Assembly: GCA_011800155.1 (NCBI GenBank)
Contig: JAALGH010000011.1
Coordinates: forward strand, 1,736,001 to 1,800,000
Origin: Flammulina velutipes
Taxonomy: Eukaryota; Basidiomycota; Agaricomycetes; Agaricales; Physalacriaceae
Direction of reading: 5' to 3'
Length of the DNA stretch: 64,000 nucleotides
Shown: positions 11,095 to 22,422 of the stretch, piece after piece
Position numbering within the stretch: position 1 is the first letter of the stretch
Layout: each line of letters opens with the position of its first letter
The notes under the pieces: model-generated
Told to the model about the DNA's origin: nothing
Seen by the model: the letters and a program-made list of their open reading frames with translations, nothing else
Database searches by the model: none
Made by a program: the position numbers and the translations under genes

Positions 11095-12718
11095 ATGGCG
11101 TCCAATACCAATAACGAATCCGCCGCTCTTTACCGCAACGAAGGGATGTCTTACGCTCTAGAGAAAACCGCACAACGTCGGAGAAGATCGAAATGGATTG
11201 TGAGTCGCCTTTTATTCTCTCCTACCCATCCTCGTGCCAACAAAAACAGGCTATAGGAAGTCTTGTAGCACTAGTTGCCTTAATTGCGATCGGTGTTGGT
11301 GTTGGTGTTGGTGTCTCAAAAAGCAACAGCAACAAGAACAACTCGTCCTCGTCATCATCGCAATCTGGTGGTTCTGACTCCGATTCGACTTCGGGCTCTG
11401 GCTCGTCCGGTGGCACCTCCCAAACAGATCCCAATGACCCCAGCTCTTTCACGAAGGATCCTGATCTTCACAAAGCATTCTACGGCATTGCATACACCCC
11501 CGAAGGCTCACTATTACCTGACTGTGGCAACTCATTGGACGCAGTTATCAAGGATATACAGGTATATGACATTTCTTCTCCCTCCGAAAAAAAAGGAAGT
11601 TCCTTACGCGCCCGGGGTAGATTCTCTCGCAACTTACTGGAAGAATTCGTTTATATGGCGCTGATTGTAATCAATCCGCACTCGTCGTATGTTTCGCCCG
11701 TATAACCGCCTTCTCGTCACCTTGACTGACATACACCACAGCTTGAAGCGATACAGCAGACCAAGGTCGATATGCAGGTGTATCTCGGCAACTACCCCGA
11801 TGTCGCAGATGACACCGTCTACACGCGCCAGCGCGATACACTTAAATCAGCTCTGGAAACATACGGGGCTGATCATGTCGCTGGTATCACCGTCGGAAAC
11901 GAATTCATTCTCAAGTACGCGTCTTTTCATGCTCTGGCATCCCTTTTCTGACCTGAGGAATGTATAGTTACGTGACAGACAACGGCGGTGACCCGAACGA
12001 CTCTGTTGGGAACACAGCTGGCCGAATCCTAGTCGCAAACATCCAAGACACGCGTGATATGATCGAAGGCCTCAACCTGGGCAAGACAATCCCTGTCGGG
12101 AACTCTGATGCGGGCTATTACTTCAATGACCTCGTGCTAGCTGAGATAGACTACGGAGTGAGTTTTCTCCAACCGAATTATGAACATGGTCTCATCTTCC
12201 TGGATTTTAGTTGTCCAACGTCCATCCCTGGTTCGCGGGGGTTACTGTACAAGAAGCGGCGCAATGGACCTTCGACTCTTTCAACGAAGTCAATGTCGTA
12301 CCCGCTGCAGCACTACCCAACAACGTTCGTCTTTTATCTCCATCTCGATGTTACGAGACTGATGACCTCGTCCTTCAACAGCCCAAAATGTACATCGCAG
12401 AGACAGGATGGCCTACCGATTCCAAGGAAGCTGCAACTCTAAACAATGGCGGCTCCGATGCCTCGGTACCCAACTTGCAGGTCTTCATCGATGACTTTGT
12501 TTGCCAGGCCAACGATGACGGTGTCGGCTATTTCTTCTTTGAGTTCACGGATGAGAAGTGGAAGGATGATATGTTTGGTGGTGTTGAAGGCCACTGGGGT
12601 CTATTTAACGGAGAGTATGTCTTTCATTCCCCTATCTCAAATGATCAGATCACTCACCTCGACGTCCAGCCGAACACTGAAGGACGGAATCAAGATACCC
12701 ACCTGCACTCCTCCTTGA
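11095..12718 (+). CDS. GH17 glucan endo-1,3-beta-glucosidase, membrane anchored
   Basis: This family GH17 enzyme cuts or remodels beta-1,3-glucan of the cell wall. Exon 1 (11095-11199) encodes a short basic cytoplasmic head ending RRRRSKWI; after a 50-nt intron comes one membrane segment (SLVALVALIAIGVGVGVGV), making a type II membrane protein like the BtgC group. A Ser/Gly/Asp linker precedes the catalytic domain, which starts near FYGIAYTPEGS. The acid/base Glu is in GITVGNEFIL and the nucleophile Glu in MYIAETGWPTDS, with FFFEFTDEKWK and GHWGLFNG after it. The last exon ends in the typical LKDGIKIPTCTPP. Several introns are about 50-60 nt. All catalytic residues are present. The next genes downstream include GH16 and GT2 wall-related enzymes. 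Confidence 0.88.
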
Positions 12719-13050
12719 ACATTTTGACTACTTACACGACTTTTTGCTTGCTTTGGACATTACTATACGACTGATACGATTTATCTATTGATACGTTCTA
12801 CATTTGTATGATTTAGCATTTAATTTCAATGGGACTTGTCGGTTGCATTCTGTTGCAATTCTTACATAATGTGGCGTATTGTCGGGTATCATGTCAAGGT
12901 GTGGCGTATCATTAATTCCTCTTATCATGATTCTTGTCGTTCTTACCACGGCCCCTTTTTTGCAACAGTCATCGTCGGACCCGCTCATGACGCATGATCG
13001 CCTATATCACTTACGTACAGTGTACACTCGCAGTCCTAGTCATAACCACC
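12719..13050. other. Intergenic region after the GH17 gene
   Basis: This 332-bp AT-leaning gap presumably holds the GH17 3' end and the promoter of the next gene. I see no gene in it. Confidence 0.5.
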
Positions 13051-13665
13051 ATGAACTACTCGAAGATCATCTCATTCCGTCCCAACTCGTTATACATCGC
13101 CACTCAAACAATCCCGACAGCTGAGGATCCAAACAGCCCACTCGAGCAAAAAGCCTGGCATTGGTCCTTCTTTGTGACCGATACCTCTGGCAATATCTCC
13201 CAGCACCACTGGAATGTCGGCCTCGTACACGCAACCAGCGAAGACGAGGGATCCATCGGAGAGTACTACCAAACTGGATCGAGACAGCAAGTCCGAGCCA
13301 GAATCGACGATAAACTAAGCGCCTACGTCTACTTCGGGAGGGTGACAGGGTGGAACACCCCAGAACTCGAGGAGATGAAGGAGGCGTTGGGCTCTTTGTA
13401 TTACCAGCACGAGGGGAAGCCGCCTGCCATCCTGCGCGCAATGAATCCGCTACATAGTTGTAGGACTTGGATCATAGCGGCTTTGAGGATGTTCCTTGCG
13501 AAGGGGTGGCTGGTTCGCAAAGGTTTGAATGAGGAGTGGTTCGTGGAATTCGAGGAACATGTGAAGAGGGAGAGTGGGAAAGCGACGGGTCGTTTCCTGG
13601 AGATCGTATCTGATAGCTGGATGATGGATCCAAACAAGTTTGAGCCTACAATTGGTGTGGTATGA
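13051..13665 (+). CDS. Hypothetical protein, 204 aa, single exon
   Basis: I do not recognise the family with confidence. The intronless frame starts MNYSKIISFRPNSLYIATQ with a good start context (ACCACCATG). The centre has a HWSFFVTDTSGNISQHHWNV pattern and a helical basic C-terminal part (FLAKGWLVRKGLNEEWFVEF). There is no signal peptide or membrane segment. The spacing of the HWSFF motif recalls small fungal proteins of the DUF7770 type, but this is a guess. A longer in-frame extension begins at 12994; I prefer 13051 for its context. It is convergent with the GH16 gene. Confidence 0.5.
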   Translation: MNYSKIISFRPNSLYIATQTIPTAEDPNSPLEQKAWHWSFFVTDTSGNISQHHWNVGLVHATSEDEGSIGEYYQTGSRQQVRARIDDKLSAYVYFGRVTGWNTPELEEMKEALGSLYYQHEGKPPAILRAMNPLHSCRTWIIAALRMFLAKGWLVRKGLNEEWFVEFEEHVKRESGKATGRFLEIVSDSWMMDPNKFEPTIGVV

Positions 13666-13851
13666 ACAGCAGATTAGAATTAGTCGGTCCTCTCTAAAAC
13701 ATGTCTTCGCAGTACTGTACTGTATGTATGTAACTTGAAATCGAGTCCCCATCGTATGCATGGAACGTTGGCTATCAAGATTAAATAATTAGTCCAAATG
13801 GAATCTAATCCGCCCAAGATCAAAGTCCAACAATTCTACATTGCCCCATGT

Positions 13852-15617
13852 CTAGCATTGCTTCCACATCTTGACATAGTCCCTACATAAAAAGTTAGAA
13901 AGACGTCAAGAGAGGTCAAGTTGGACCTACACTATCATAGCGCGCTGGTCGAGATCATCTGTCCATGTTGGATACCACAGGTCTTGAGCAGTCGCAAAAT
14001 CCCGCATGGGCGCTACAGAAACTCGACAGTCAGCACAGGAGTCTGATGGATGAGAGAAAGACCGTACATGGGGCATTATTGAACCAAGGCTTGTTCCCTT
14101 GGCCTTCTGGGAACCATCCAGACGTCGAACCCACCGCAACGTTCATAATCAAGTAAAACTCCTGATCAAACGGTGCAGCGTTCTTCGTTCCATTGGCCCA
14201 CGGGTCTTGCAGGGGAACCAGCGCTCCATTCTCCCTGATGGAATCGGGGAACTCCCCAAGGTCAAAGAACGTCTTCTTGAACTTGAAAGACAACAGGGTG
14301 CGCGTCCTCGAATCCACGTACATCCGAATAAACTCATCCGTCCACTCGAGCACGTACGTGTGGAACCCATCCGCGAAAGACTCGCGGCGCTCTGTCCACC
14401 AGCTGAACGACTTTTGTACTGCGTTCATGGCGGGATTCGGGCCCCAGTTGAGGGCACCCTGGACGTAATTGGAGCCGCGAGCTGTGTAGCGCAGCCCGTT
14501 TCCGCGGGATTCGACGATATCGATCTCGCCGCTGCGAGGCCAGGTGCCGTAGACGTTGTCTTTGGGGAGCATCCAGATGGCGGGCCATAGCCAGTCGCCC
14601 TTGGGCATCTTTGCACGTACTTCGACACGCCCGTACTTGATCGAACCACCTCGTCCCTCTCGTGCGCTTAAGAGCGTGCTGATACGTGCACTCTGTACTG
14701 GGTTGATAACGGCGCCAGTAGAAGCGTTTGATGCAGCGCTGCATGCTCTGTAATAGGATTGGTAGTCAAATTTCTGGATGAAGGTAAATTATGGATCATC
14801 ACTACTAGTGCCAGGAAGATGAAACGTACTCTGGATCCCGCGGTGGTTCCATCTCCCTGTATGAGGAACCCATTATTGGGGGCTGTGACGTTGAAGGTGC
14901 AGTCCGTGAGGTTGTAGATATGGTTATCGAAGACTGCATCCTGGCCGATCTCGTCAGACGTGAGTGTTGGGACGATGTGAAGCATCCCGTCTCGAATGAA
15001 GGAGTTCTTCGAAGAGGATGTCGTCATGTCGAATTGACCATTGCTGGAGGAGGGTAAGTGCGAGGGGACAACAAGGTACCATAGCTTACCCGAATCCCGA
15101 CGCGTCGACTTCGCGCATGAAAAATCCGTTAGGGCCAAAAACCTCGTCTTCTGAGCGATCAAAAGGCTCATCCATTATTAGACACAGAGGGTGCTTGTCT
15201 AATAGTACGTTCTTGTACGTGAAATAACATTGAATGGCGCCTACGAAGGTTGTTAGTCTCCCATTGGCGGAGAAAAAACAATTACTTACTGACAGCAACA
15301 CCAACGAGGATCATACCGTACACGAGAACATAGGTCATTTTCTGACGCGCATTGGGTTTCGATGCCCATGGCTTTGGTACTGCCAGAGCCGCTTGTTCAT
15401 CTTTATCCGTCGAGTTGGACAATGATATCGGAAGGAGCGTAGAGCGTAGCCTGAGACCCTGGGAAGTTTGCAAGGACGAGTTGTATAATATCCGATGGGT
15501 ATCATCGAAGGGATTCTGATTCACAGATGGCGCGGGGCTTGAAGTCGCTGAGCTCAAGTTAAGCCGTGCCGAGGGCGCGGGAGACGAGGTGGAATATGAC
15601 ACGCTGGAGGAAGCCAT
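13852..15617 (-). CDS. GH16 beta-glucan synthesis-associated protein (Kre6/Skn1-like)
   Basis: This is a type II membrane protein of the fungal Kre6/Skn1 group of GH16, needed for beta-1,6-glucan assembly in yeasts. The start at 15617 (MASSSVSYS) begins a Ser/Pro-rich cytoplasmic head, followed by one membrane segment (MTYVLVYGMILVGVAVS) and a lumenal GH16 domain. The catalytic motif GEIDIVES (ExDxxE) lies after WPAIWMLPKDNVYGTWPRS. Downstream are RYTARGSNYVQGALNWGPN and FYLIMNVAVGSTSGWFP. The C-terminal exons give RDFATAQDLWYPTWTDD and a short last exon ending DYVKMWKQC. Introns are about 50 nt. It is divergent from the GT2 gene. Confidence 0.87.
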
Positions 15618-16338
15618 GGCTAGGTGATTCGGGCGTCCGCAGAGCAATTCGAGGAGTATAAGAGGATATAAGGTGGAATGCCTTTACGCAAAAGGTTCCA
15701 TCAAGAATTGGACAGCCAGCACAGAACAGAAGATGGCGAGATGCCCACCGCGCCCTGGAGGCCCAGGTGCAGGAACGCATGTCAGTGGAAGCTCATTCAT
15801 TAACTCGAGGCGAAGATGTTCTATTCAAAACTGTCCGGACTCCAGATTGAGTTGCATGACGGATGTCAAGCGTGTGTTCCTGCTTCTATTGGCCGTCTGT
15901 ACAGCGTGATACGCCAATTGGACGGACGGCATTGAGAAGGCATGAAGGAGAATTAGGTTGGGATCCGCTGGAATGGGTGTGGATGGGGACTGTGGCGGAG
16001 ATTGTAGGAGTTGGTAGGAGCTGAGAAGAGTTGGCAGTTCGTGACTGTCACAACCTACTGATGTACCACCTTCAACATTTTCTCACTGTTGATTAATTAT
16101 ATTGACTGGTTATCCTTCAGACACTGCGTGCTCAGCGGAAGCTACGGAGCTTGGCAAGGAGCAGCTACAGCCTCGGAGGCACCATGATTCGCGGCGTCTT
16201 TTGATAGACAGAACTCCTTGTGGTAATTTCCGAAATGTCATATAAGATATCATAGCTGCTTCTCGAGGCACCCCGACACATTTTACCAGCTTCTGCGCTT
16301 CGCTGCTTGACCTAATCTAGCTTTGCACGGTGCACGCT
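15618..16338. promoter_or_regulatory. Bidirectional promoter region of the GH16 and GT2 wall genes
   Basis: These 721 bp separate the two start codons of divergent genes that both look like cell-wall or polysaccharide enzymes. The layout suggests possible co-regulation. No specific operator could be named by eye, and a short frame at 15673-15909 has no family features. Confidence 0.5.
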
Positions 16339-19300
16339 ATGTCCTCCGCTGCCAGCATCACCAGCGCTGGGGTCACCATCCTCAACAGCGACTACGACGC
16401 CTTTGACGCTCTTTTGCATAATATCTGTGAGTACAGCTCTCCATCTCCGCCATATCGACTGACTCTATCATCAGACGAACGAACTCTCCCTAATAACTGG
16501 TTCATCCATCAGTCCTCTACCTATTCTACAGGCGTTTGCTTGCGCGTGAACGCGTCTACAACCTCTCCCAATGCGAATTCAAATCATGATGCTGCTCCCG
16601 GCAGCACATTCCGCGTCTTTCCTTACGAGAATCCCGCGCTTTACTCCTTCGAGGAGAACGTCCGCAAACTCAACCCGGCTGTCGCTGTAAAGATAAAGAA
16701 TCCAAGCGTTCACGTCGTGTTGGCTTCTTCGTAAGTCCATTGACCATCTCAAGAGCAACGGATTGACCATACTCCTAGACAAGGCTCAGAAACCTCTCTC
16801 CAAATCGATAAGAGTACGCGCATCCAGGTCCTCGACCGTCTTGACCAGCTTCCCCTGGCCGAGAAGGAGCAATGTGGAGCGTTCATTGTAGGTCTCCCTA
16901 TTTCGATGATTCTTCTCTCACACTTTTTTTCAGCAATCCGACGATTCTTTGATTCTCTGGTCATACGCAGTCGAACACATCATTCCTCTATGCCAAGAGT
17001 TCGAGGAAAAGCTAATTAAATACATCTGGCGAACCCGAGGCGCGCCAAAGCGTGAGTCGAATGCTCCTCTTCCTGCCGGGAGCCCCTTCGGGACGCCTGT
17101 GTCCAGCCCCCGGATCGCGTCCTTTGTCGCTTCTTCGTCCAACCTCCGGCCCTTGCCCGAACATGTGATCGAGGAGGATGAAAAGGTCGAAGCCGTCGCA
17201 CCCAAGCCGCCATCTAGAAAGTCTAAGTGGTGGAATTGGAAGCTGGACTCGCCTACGCCGCCTAAGACTGACGATTTCGATCCCGAGAAGGGCGGTTCGG
17301 CTCAAACAAAGCACCAGCGCAAGCAAGTTCTGCTTGGGCCATTCTACGCGGGTTGTGGTGCTGCTTTGGCTACATGTGCGTATGTCATGCGCCAAATCTA
17401 CACTCAACCTAATATGGTCATAGATTTTGTCGGCGCCGGAGTGTCCATTTTACTCGAGGAATATCTGATGGACGGTAACGCCACACGGTTTGCTATGTGC
17501 GTTACATTGCCAGTCATATTCTGTGTCTCGATAGTAAGTGTCAACATTTTCACAATTCTTTGACCGACCTAATTTGCGCCACAGTTCTTTTGTCTTCAGC
17601 TTGTCGGCAACATTAGTCTCGTCATTGGGCCTGTCAATCAGTACCACGAAAACTCAGCATTCTACTCGGCTATTAAGCCCTTGCCCAATCCTGCAGTTGA
17701 CAATAACCTTCCTCACATCACCATCCAATGTCCGGTGTATAAGGAAAGCTTAGAATTGACGATGTAAGTTTCTCTTTAATATGTCAACCATGAATACTGC
17801 TGTTCTTACACCGAGATAGTGCCCCTTCGATTTTCTCCATCAAGAAGGCCATGCAGACTTATGCTCGTCAAGGAGGGACGTCCGCCATCTTCATTTGCGA
17901 CGACGGCCTACAACTCATCCCGGAGAAGGACCGACAGGAAAGGATCGACTTTTACGCGAATCACAACATCGGATGGGTGGCACGGCCTGGCCACAATAGC
18001 AAAGACCCAGCGGGGTTCAAGCGCGCCGGAAAGTTCAAAAAGGCGAGCAAGTAAGCATCGTCGAGACTGATCCTCACTATGGGAATCTCTAACATGCATG
18101 CATAGCATGAATTATGGCTTAGCCTTATCCATCAAGCTGGAGAAGCACCTTGCTATTCTTCTTGACCAAGAGGACCGAGAACAGACTGGAACGTCTTTGG
18201 AAGATAAAGCGATGCAAATGGCCATCGATGAAATTTACGAGGAGAGTGGCCAGAAATGGAAACCGTGGGCTGGAAATGCGCAAAGCTTGCGGATGGGAGA
18301 GATCGTTCTGATCATCGACGCGGATACCATCGTACCGGAAGATTGCTTCAGAGACGCGGCGCGGGAGATGTTCGAGAGCGAAGACGTAGCAATCATCCAG
18401 CATGAATCTGGTTAGTTGATATGCATTCCATTCTCTTCACGTTTTAATTTCATCACATAGACGTCATGCAAGTCGCACACCATTATTTCGAGAACGGCAT
18501 CACCCACTTCACCAGACGTATCAACAAGTGCATCTCGTACGGATGTGCCAACGGAGAGGTCGCGCCTTTTGTTGGGCACAACGCCTTCCTCCGATGGTCA
18601 GCCATGCAAGATGCTTCCTTCATCGACCCGGCAGATGGGAAGCGCAAACAATGGTCTGAATCGAACGTGTCAGAGGACTTCGACATGGCGCTGCGCTTGC
18701 TCCTGCGTGGATATACACTTCGATGGGCGACATACTCTGAAGGGGGCTTCAAAGAGGGTGTAAGTCTGACTGTTGTGGACGAGTTGGCTCGCTGGCAAAA
18801 GTATGCATATGGGTGTGATGAGATCATCTTCAACCCACTGGTTAGGTGGTGGAGAAAGGGGCCAATCAGCGAGCAGCTTACTGGATTCGTTTGGTCGGCT
18901 GCGCCTGTTCATTACAAGATTGGGATGATGTCATACATGTTCTCGTACTGTGAGTAGGATTCCCTTTCTTTCTCGTGCGCTCGCACTGACCCAACGCAAC
19001 AGACGGTATCGCAGCAGCTACCATTGGATCTATCATCAACTATCTCCTCCTTGGACTAGCTCCCAACTTGGACAAGTTTTACCTCCACAGCTTCGAGATC
19101 CTCCTGGCTTGCGTCGTCGTGTTTCCGGCGCTAGGCAACTTGGGCTTTACGTTGTTGGAATACCGCCTTGGCCATCGAACATTATTTGGTGCTTTGTACG
19201 AGAATCTGCGATGGGTTCCGTTCTTGTGCGTCAAATTTCTTTCCATTTTGTGACTTTAGCCTCACCGGAGTTTGATCGTTACAGCGTGTTCTTCTTTGGA

Positions 19301-19774
19301 GGTCTGAGCATCCACCTGTCGACAGCGCTCCTGGCGCATTTGTTCTCGTACGATATGTAGGTTCTTTTTGTTTGGCCAGAATCGTTGTGCTGAAACGGAC
19401 ATAAGGACCTGGGGATCGACTGGAAAAGAAGTCGAGAAGTCTACGTTCTGGATTGAAGGTGAGGCTTGTCACCTTTATCGGCATCGAGGTTTTACTTATG
19501 CTGTCCAGTCCCGCGTATTCTCAAGGGTTTCTGGCTGTCGTTCACCATCTGCTTCATGCTTATCGTCATGATGATCGTGTTTGCAAGTGACCTCGTTCCA
19601 TTTGGATGGCAGATTCCAGGATGGGAATTTGCCCTCATCATTCCTGTATCTCTCGTGGTTGGGTGTCATATCTTACTACCGGTGCGTCCACTTGGCTTGT
19701 TCGGTGGCTCCGGTGATGCTGATTATGTTTCTTAGATTGTACTCAATCCTTGGTTGATGAAATTCTCTTACTAG
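16339..19774 (+). CDS. Multi-pass family-2 glycosyltransferase (chitin/cellulose synthase-like)
   Basis: This is a processive-type GT2 enzyme in a membrane, with an unknown polysaccharide product. The N-terminal cytosolic part has FRVFPYENPALYSFEENV and VAVKIKNPSVHVVLASS, typical of a fungal GT2 subgroup. After two membrane helices (around FVGAGVSILLEEYLM and CVTLPVIFCVSI) comes the catalytic domain: ICDDGLQLIPE (first Asp), IDADTIVPEDC (DxD), SEDFDMALRLLLRGY (ED) and LARWQKYAYGCDEI in place of QxxRW. At least four more hydrophobic helices follow, for example GIAAATIGSIINYLLLGLAP. The gene has about a dozen short introns. The last exon follows a 54-nt intron and ends NPWLMKFSY. The true ATG is 16339; the in-frame GTG just upstream is not a start. 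Chitin synthase proper is less likely because QRRRW is absent. Confidence 0.8.
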
Positions 19775-19886
19775 ATAAGATGGACTAGTACTGGACAATA
19801 TTTACTTTAAGGATAGACACGGACTTTGAAGATATACTTAGCTGCTGTGCTACTTTATTGCTGCCAATGAGGCAGAAAACTTCGTA

Positions 19887-20456
19887 ATGCCTAACCGTCG
19901 GGACACTGACGGAGATGACTCGGATCGCCAGTCACCTTTACTACTACCACGACGTTCCAGGTAGAACTCATCGCATTTATCCCTCATACTTACAGGTCGA
20001 TTAATCATGTAACTACAGGATCATTATGGACATTGAGGCCTCTGTCCAAGCCGTGTTCAGTCTGCTCCGGCCCAACGAAACACCTCCAGAAGGATTTTGC
20101 TGGCGCTTACTCTTTCCACCAACGCATGCCCTTGTGATAGCTATGCCAGAACAAGCATTTGTGCCAGTTAGCACATTGCAATTGGCCAAGGATTTCCAAA
20201 CTGACAAACTATTGGCGTGGGAGATGCGTGGCGACATTGTCCATATCAAGGAAGATCCGAATGGCAAACTTGCCGAAGTTATAGTTATGGAGTTTCCTGA
20301 CGAGCAGGTGGTTGGAGGGCAGGGTATGCATACGACATAGTGGCTCAAGAAAATTTGCTGGACATGTCGGACTTGTGTTAGACTGTCGATTTTGTAGGGA
20401 CATTTAGAGAGTGGTGGCGCTGGTCGAAAAATGAACACGTGACAATCGTCTCTTGA
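19887..20456 (+). CDS. Small hypothetical protein, about 143 aa, three exons
   Basis: The family is not recognised. Exon 1 starts at 19887 (MPNRRDTDGDDSDRQSPLLL), the second exon holds MDIEASVQAVFSLLRPNETP and FCWRLLFPPTHALVIAMPEQ, and a third exon is predicted by splicing GGGCAGG to GGACATTTAG, giving TFREWWRWSKNEHVTIVS and a stop at 20456. All three join in one frame through GT-AG introns. Without the last splice the protein would end after GGQGMHTT. The content is mixed and soluble, with no membrane segment or signal peptide. It looks like a real compact gene between GT2 and the kinase cluster. Confidence 0.55.
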
Positions 20457-20632
20457 TTAGCGACGACCATGTTGTCCGGGCCTTACGTACGTTGACGCGT
20501 TCTAACTTCTTTTACGCATTTCCAAAGTGGCTAATTTTTTCATTGCTCAGATTATCCACTGTTTCTGGTCATTGTCATCCATATCTAAAATGCATAAAAA
20601 CGTTTCCCCGTCGTTCTTGGCCCCCTCCTTCC

Positions 20633-22384
20633 ATGGCTTCCCTTCCCCGCACTCCTGTGCAAGTATCTGCTGCCAGACCTTTTCATCAGAGCGAACCAGG
20701 AAGCAATATCCCTCATGACCGTGAAACCCAGTTCATTTGCCCTGAAATCGAAAATTATTTCGGTGAAGACTTAACGAGCAACAAAGTCCTTCTCCCGCAT
20801 GACAAGCTCTCAGAAGCCATCTTTAATGTTCCTCCTCAATGGCAGACATTGGGCCCAGACTACAAGAAGCTTGTCGATAACGTCGAACAAAATTCACGTT
20901 TTTGTCGAAACCTCCAAACATACATCAATCTCTGCGACGGCTCATTGAAACCTATGGCGACTTCGTCCGTGTTTGCCAAGAAGCTGCAGATGTTGCTCAG
21001 AAGACCATGAGGATTCCTAAGGAAAGCCGCAGCCGTTTCAAAGGACCATTGCACAACCATGGAATGGCACAGCTTCTCTCTGGCCAGAATCTCGAGATAT
21101 GCATACTCGACCATGGTAAATGGGCTAACATTGTTTTGTGTCATAGTGAGCTTTGTCCTTCTCCCTCGCTGTCCCTTCGTCTGATTACTTATAGACCCAC
21201 GCCATTTCTTCCCAAACTCCCCGGAATTCATTGCCGCCCAAGACAGAGTGCAGGAGCGCAATATAAAATCTAACGAGATCCGAAATGGCTGCAAACGCGC
21301 CCGTGCTTCTAGCGCAACGTATCCCAACAAGCGCCCCCGCCTAGAGAAGATGAAGGAAACAAAGAAAGTCGTTCCCCCAGTTCCCCCAGAACTTCCACCT
21401 TCCTCATTGGCGAGAACAGAAGCTAAAGGACATTTCAAAGCTTTGGCTCAAGTGGCTCGTCGCGCCCTCGCTACCCTTTCCTATATGGATTTCCGAACAC
21501 ATAGCATCAGTTTGCTCGTCGTACGTCAGTACATCCAAGTCCTCTACTACGACCAGTCTGCCCTCGTCATCTCCCCTCCGTTCGACATGAAGAATCCCCG
21601 GCGTCGGCGCCAATTCATCCATCTCTTCATTGCCATCCAGGTGCTTGACCTCCCCCAGAGTGGAATGATGAAGGCCTTCCTACCGGATCCATTTCCCAGG
21701 ATCTTCGAAAACCACGCTACGGCAGATCATAGGTCGTGAGTGCAACGAGCATAGAGCATAGAACCAGGATCTCCAGGTCCCAGTCTTCTTCTGGTCGGGC
21801 AGAAGGTCTTTCTTGACTTTCAGGAGAGGAAAATCATCGTTACTCTAGGGCGTATCATCTACAACCAGCCTGGTATCATTGGTCGGAACACTTAGGTCGT
21901 TGAGGGCAGCTGCTCCGAGTGGGGGGAGAGGAAGATTGTGGTCAAAATCAGCTGGCCCACAGTGGAGCGCCTGTCCGAAGTGAGGGTCATGGATACCATT
22001 ACGACTCCGGCGGTTGCTGCAGCGGGAGAGAAAGGCGCCTGGCTTTTGAAACATATTCCAACAATCCTTCATTCCCAGGACTTTCCGCTATCCGAAGACT
22101 CGCCCGGCATGTAATTGCACAAACTCTTGAACGATGACGCAACTCGCTATACTAGCGATACTGGCTCGTTCTCATACGAGCTAAGAGTATGCCGGGTCAT
22201 CATACAGGAACGCCTTAATCCTCTCTCAAAGTTGACCATCCAGAAGGATTACGCACAAGTCAATTTCGATGTTTTGCAAGGTATGTTCCCGCCCTCTATC
22301 CACGCGCATCTTGTTCTCATTTCATACACCTCAGTTCATCGCTTGATCAAGGACGCTGATCAATTGGCCAAACAATTACAATGA
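20633..22384 (+). pseudogene. Degenerate, truncated FunK1-like fungal protein kinase
   Basis: The stretch resembles the N-terminal half of FunK1-type kinases: ARRALATLSYMDFRTHSISL followed by RQYIQVLYYDQSALVISPPF, then LGRIIYNQPGIIGRNT, VVKISWPTVERLSE and WLLKHIPTILHSQDFP. It is broken in several ways. The first exon and the region around 20920-21110 are in different frames without a convincing intron between them. In-frame stops lie at 21893-21895 (TAG, just after GRNT) and 22112-22114 (TAA). The frame ends at 22384, before the catalytic HRD loop and DFG-like segment. A spliced functional form cannot be fully excluded. It is followed 39 bp later by the first Crinkler-type kinase gene. Confidence 0.6.
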
Positions 22385-22422
22385 TTACAATCAGATTGGC
22401 TTCCCGCCTCTTCCGAACCACC

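Noticed and set aside
14030..14744. Several long plus- and minus-strand frames around the GH16 catalytic exon
   Set aside because: Only the minus-strand frame with GEIDIVES is real; the others are GC-driven shadows.
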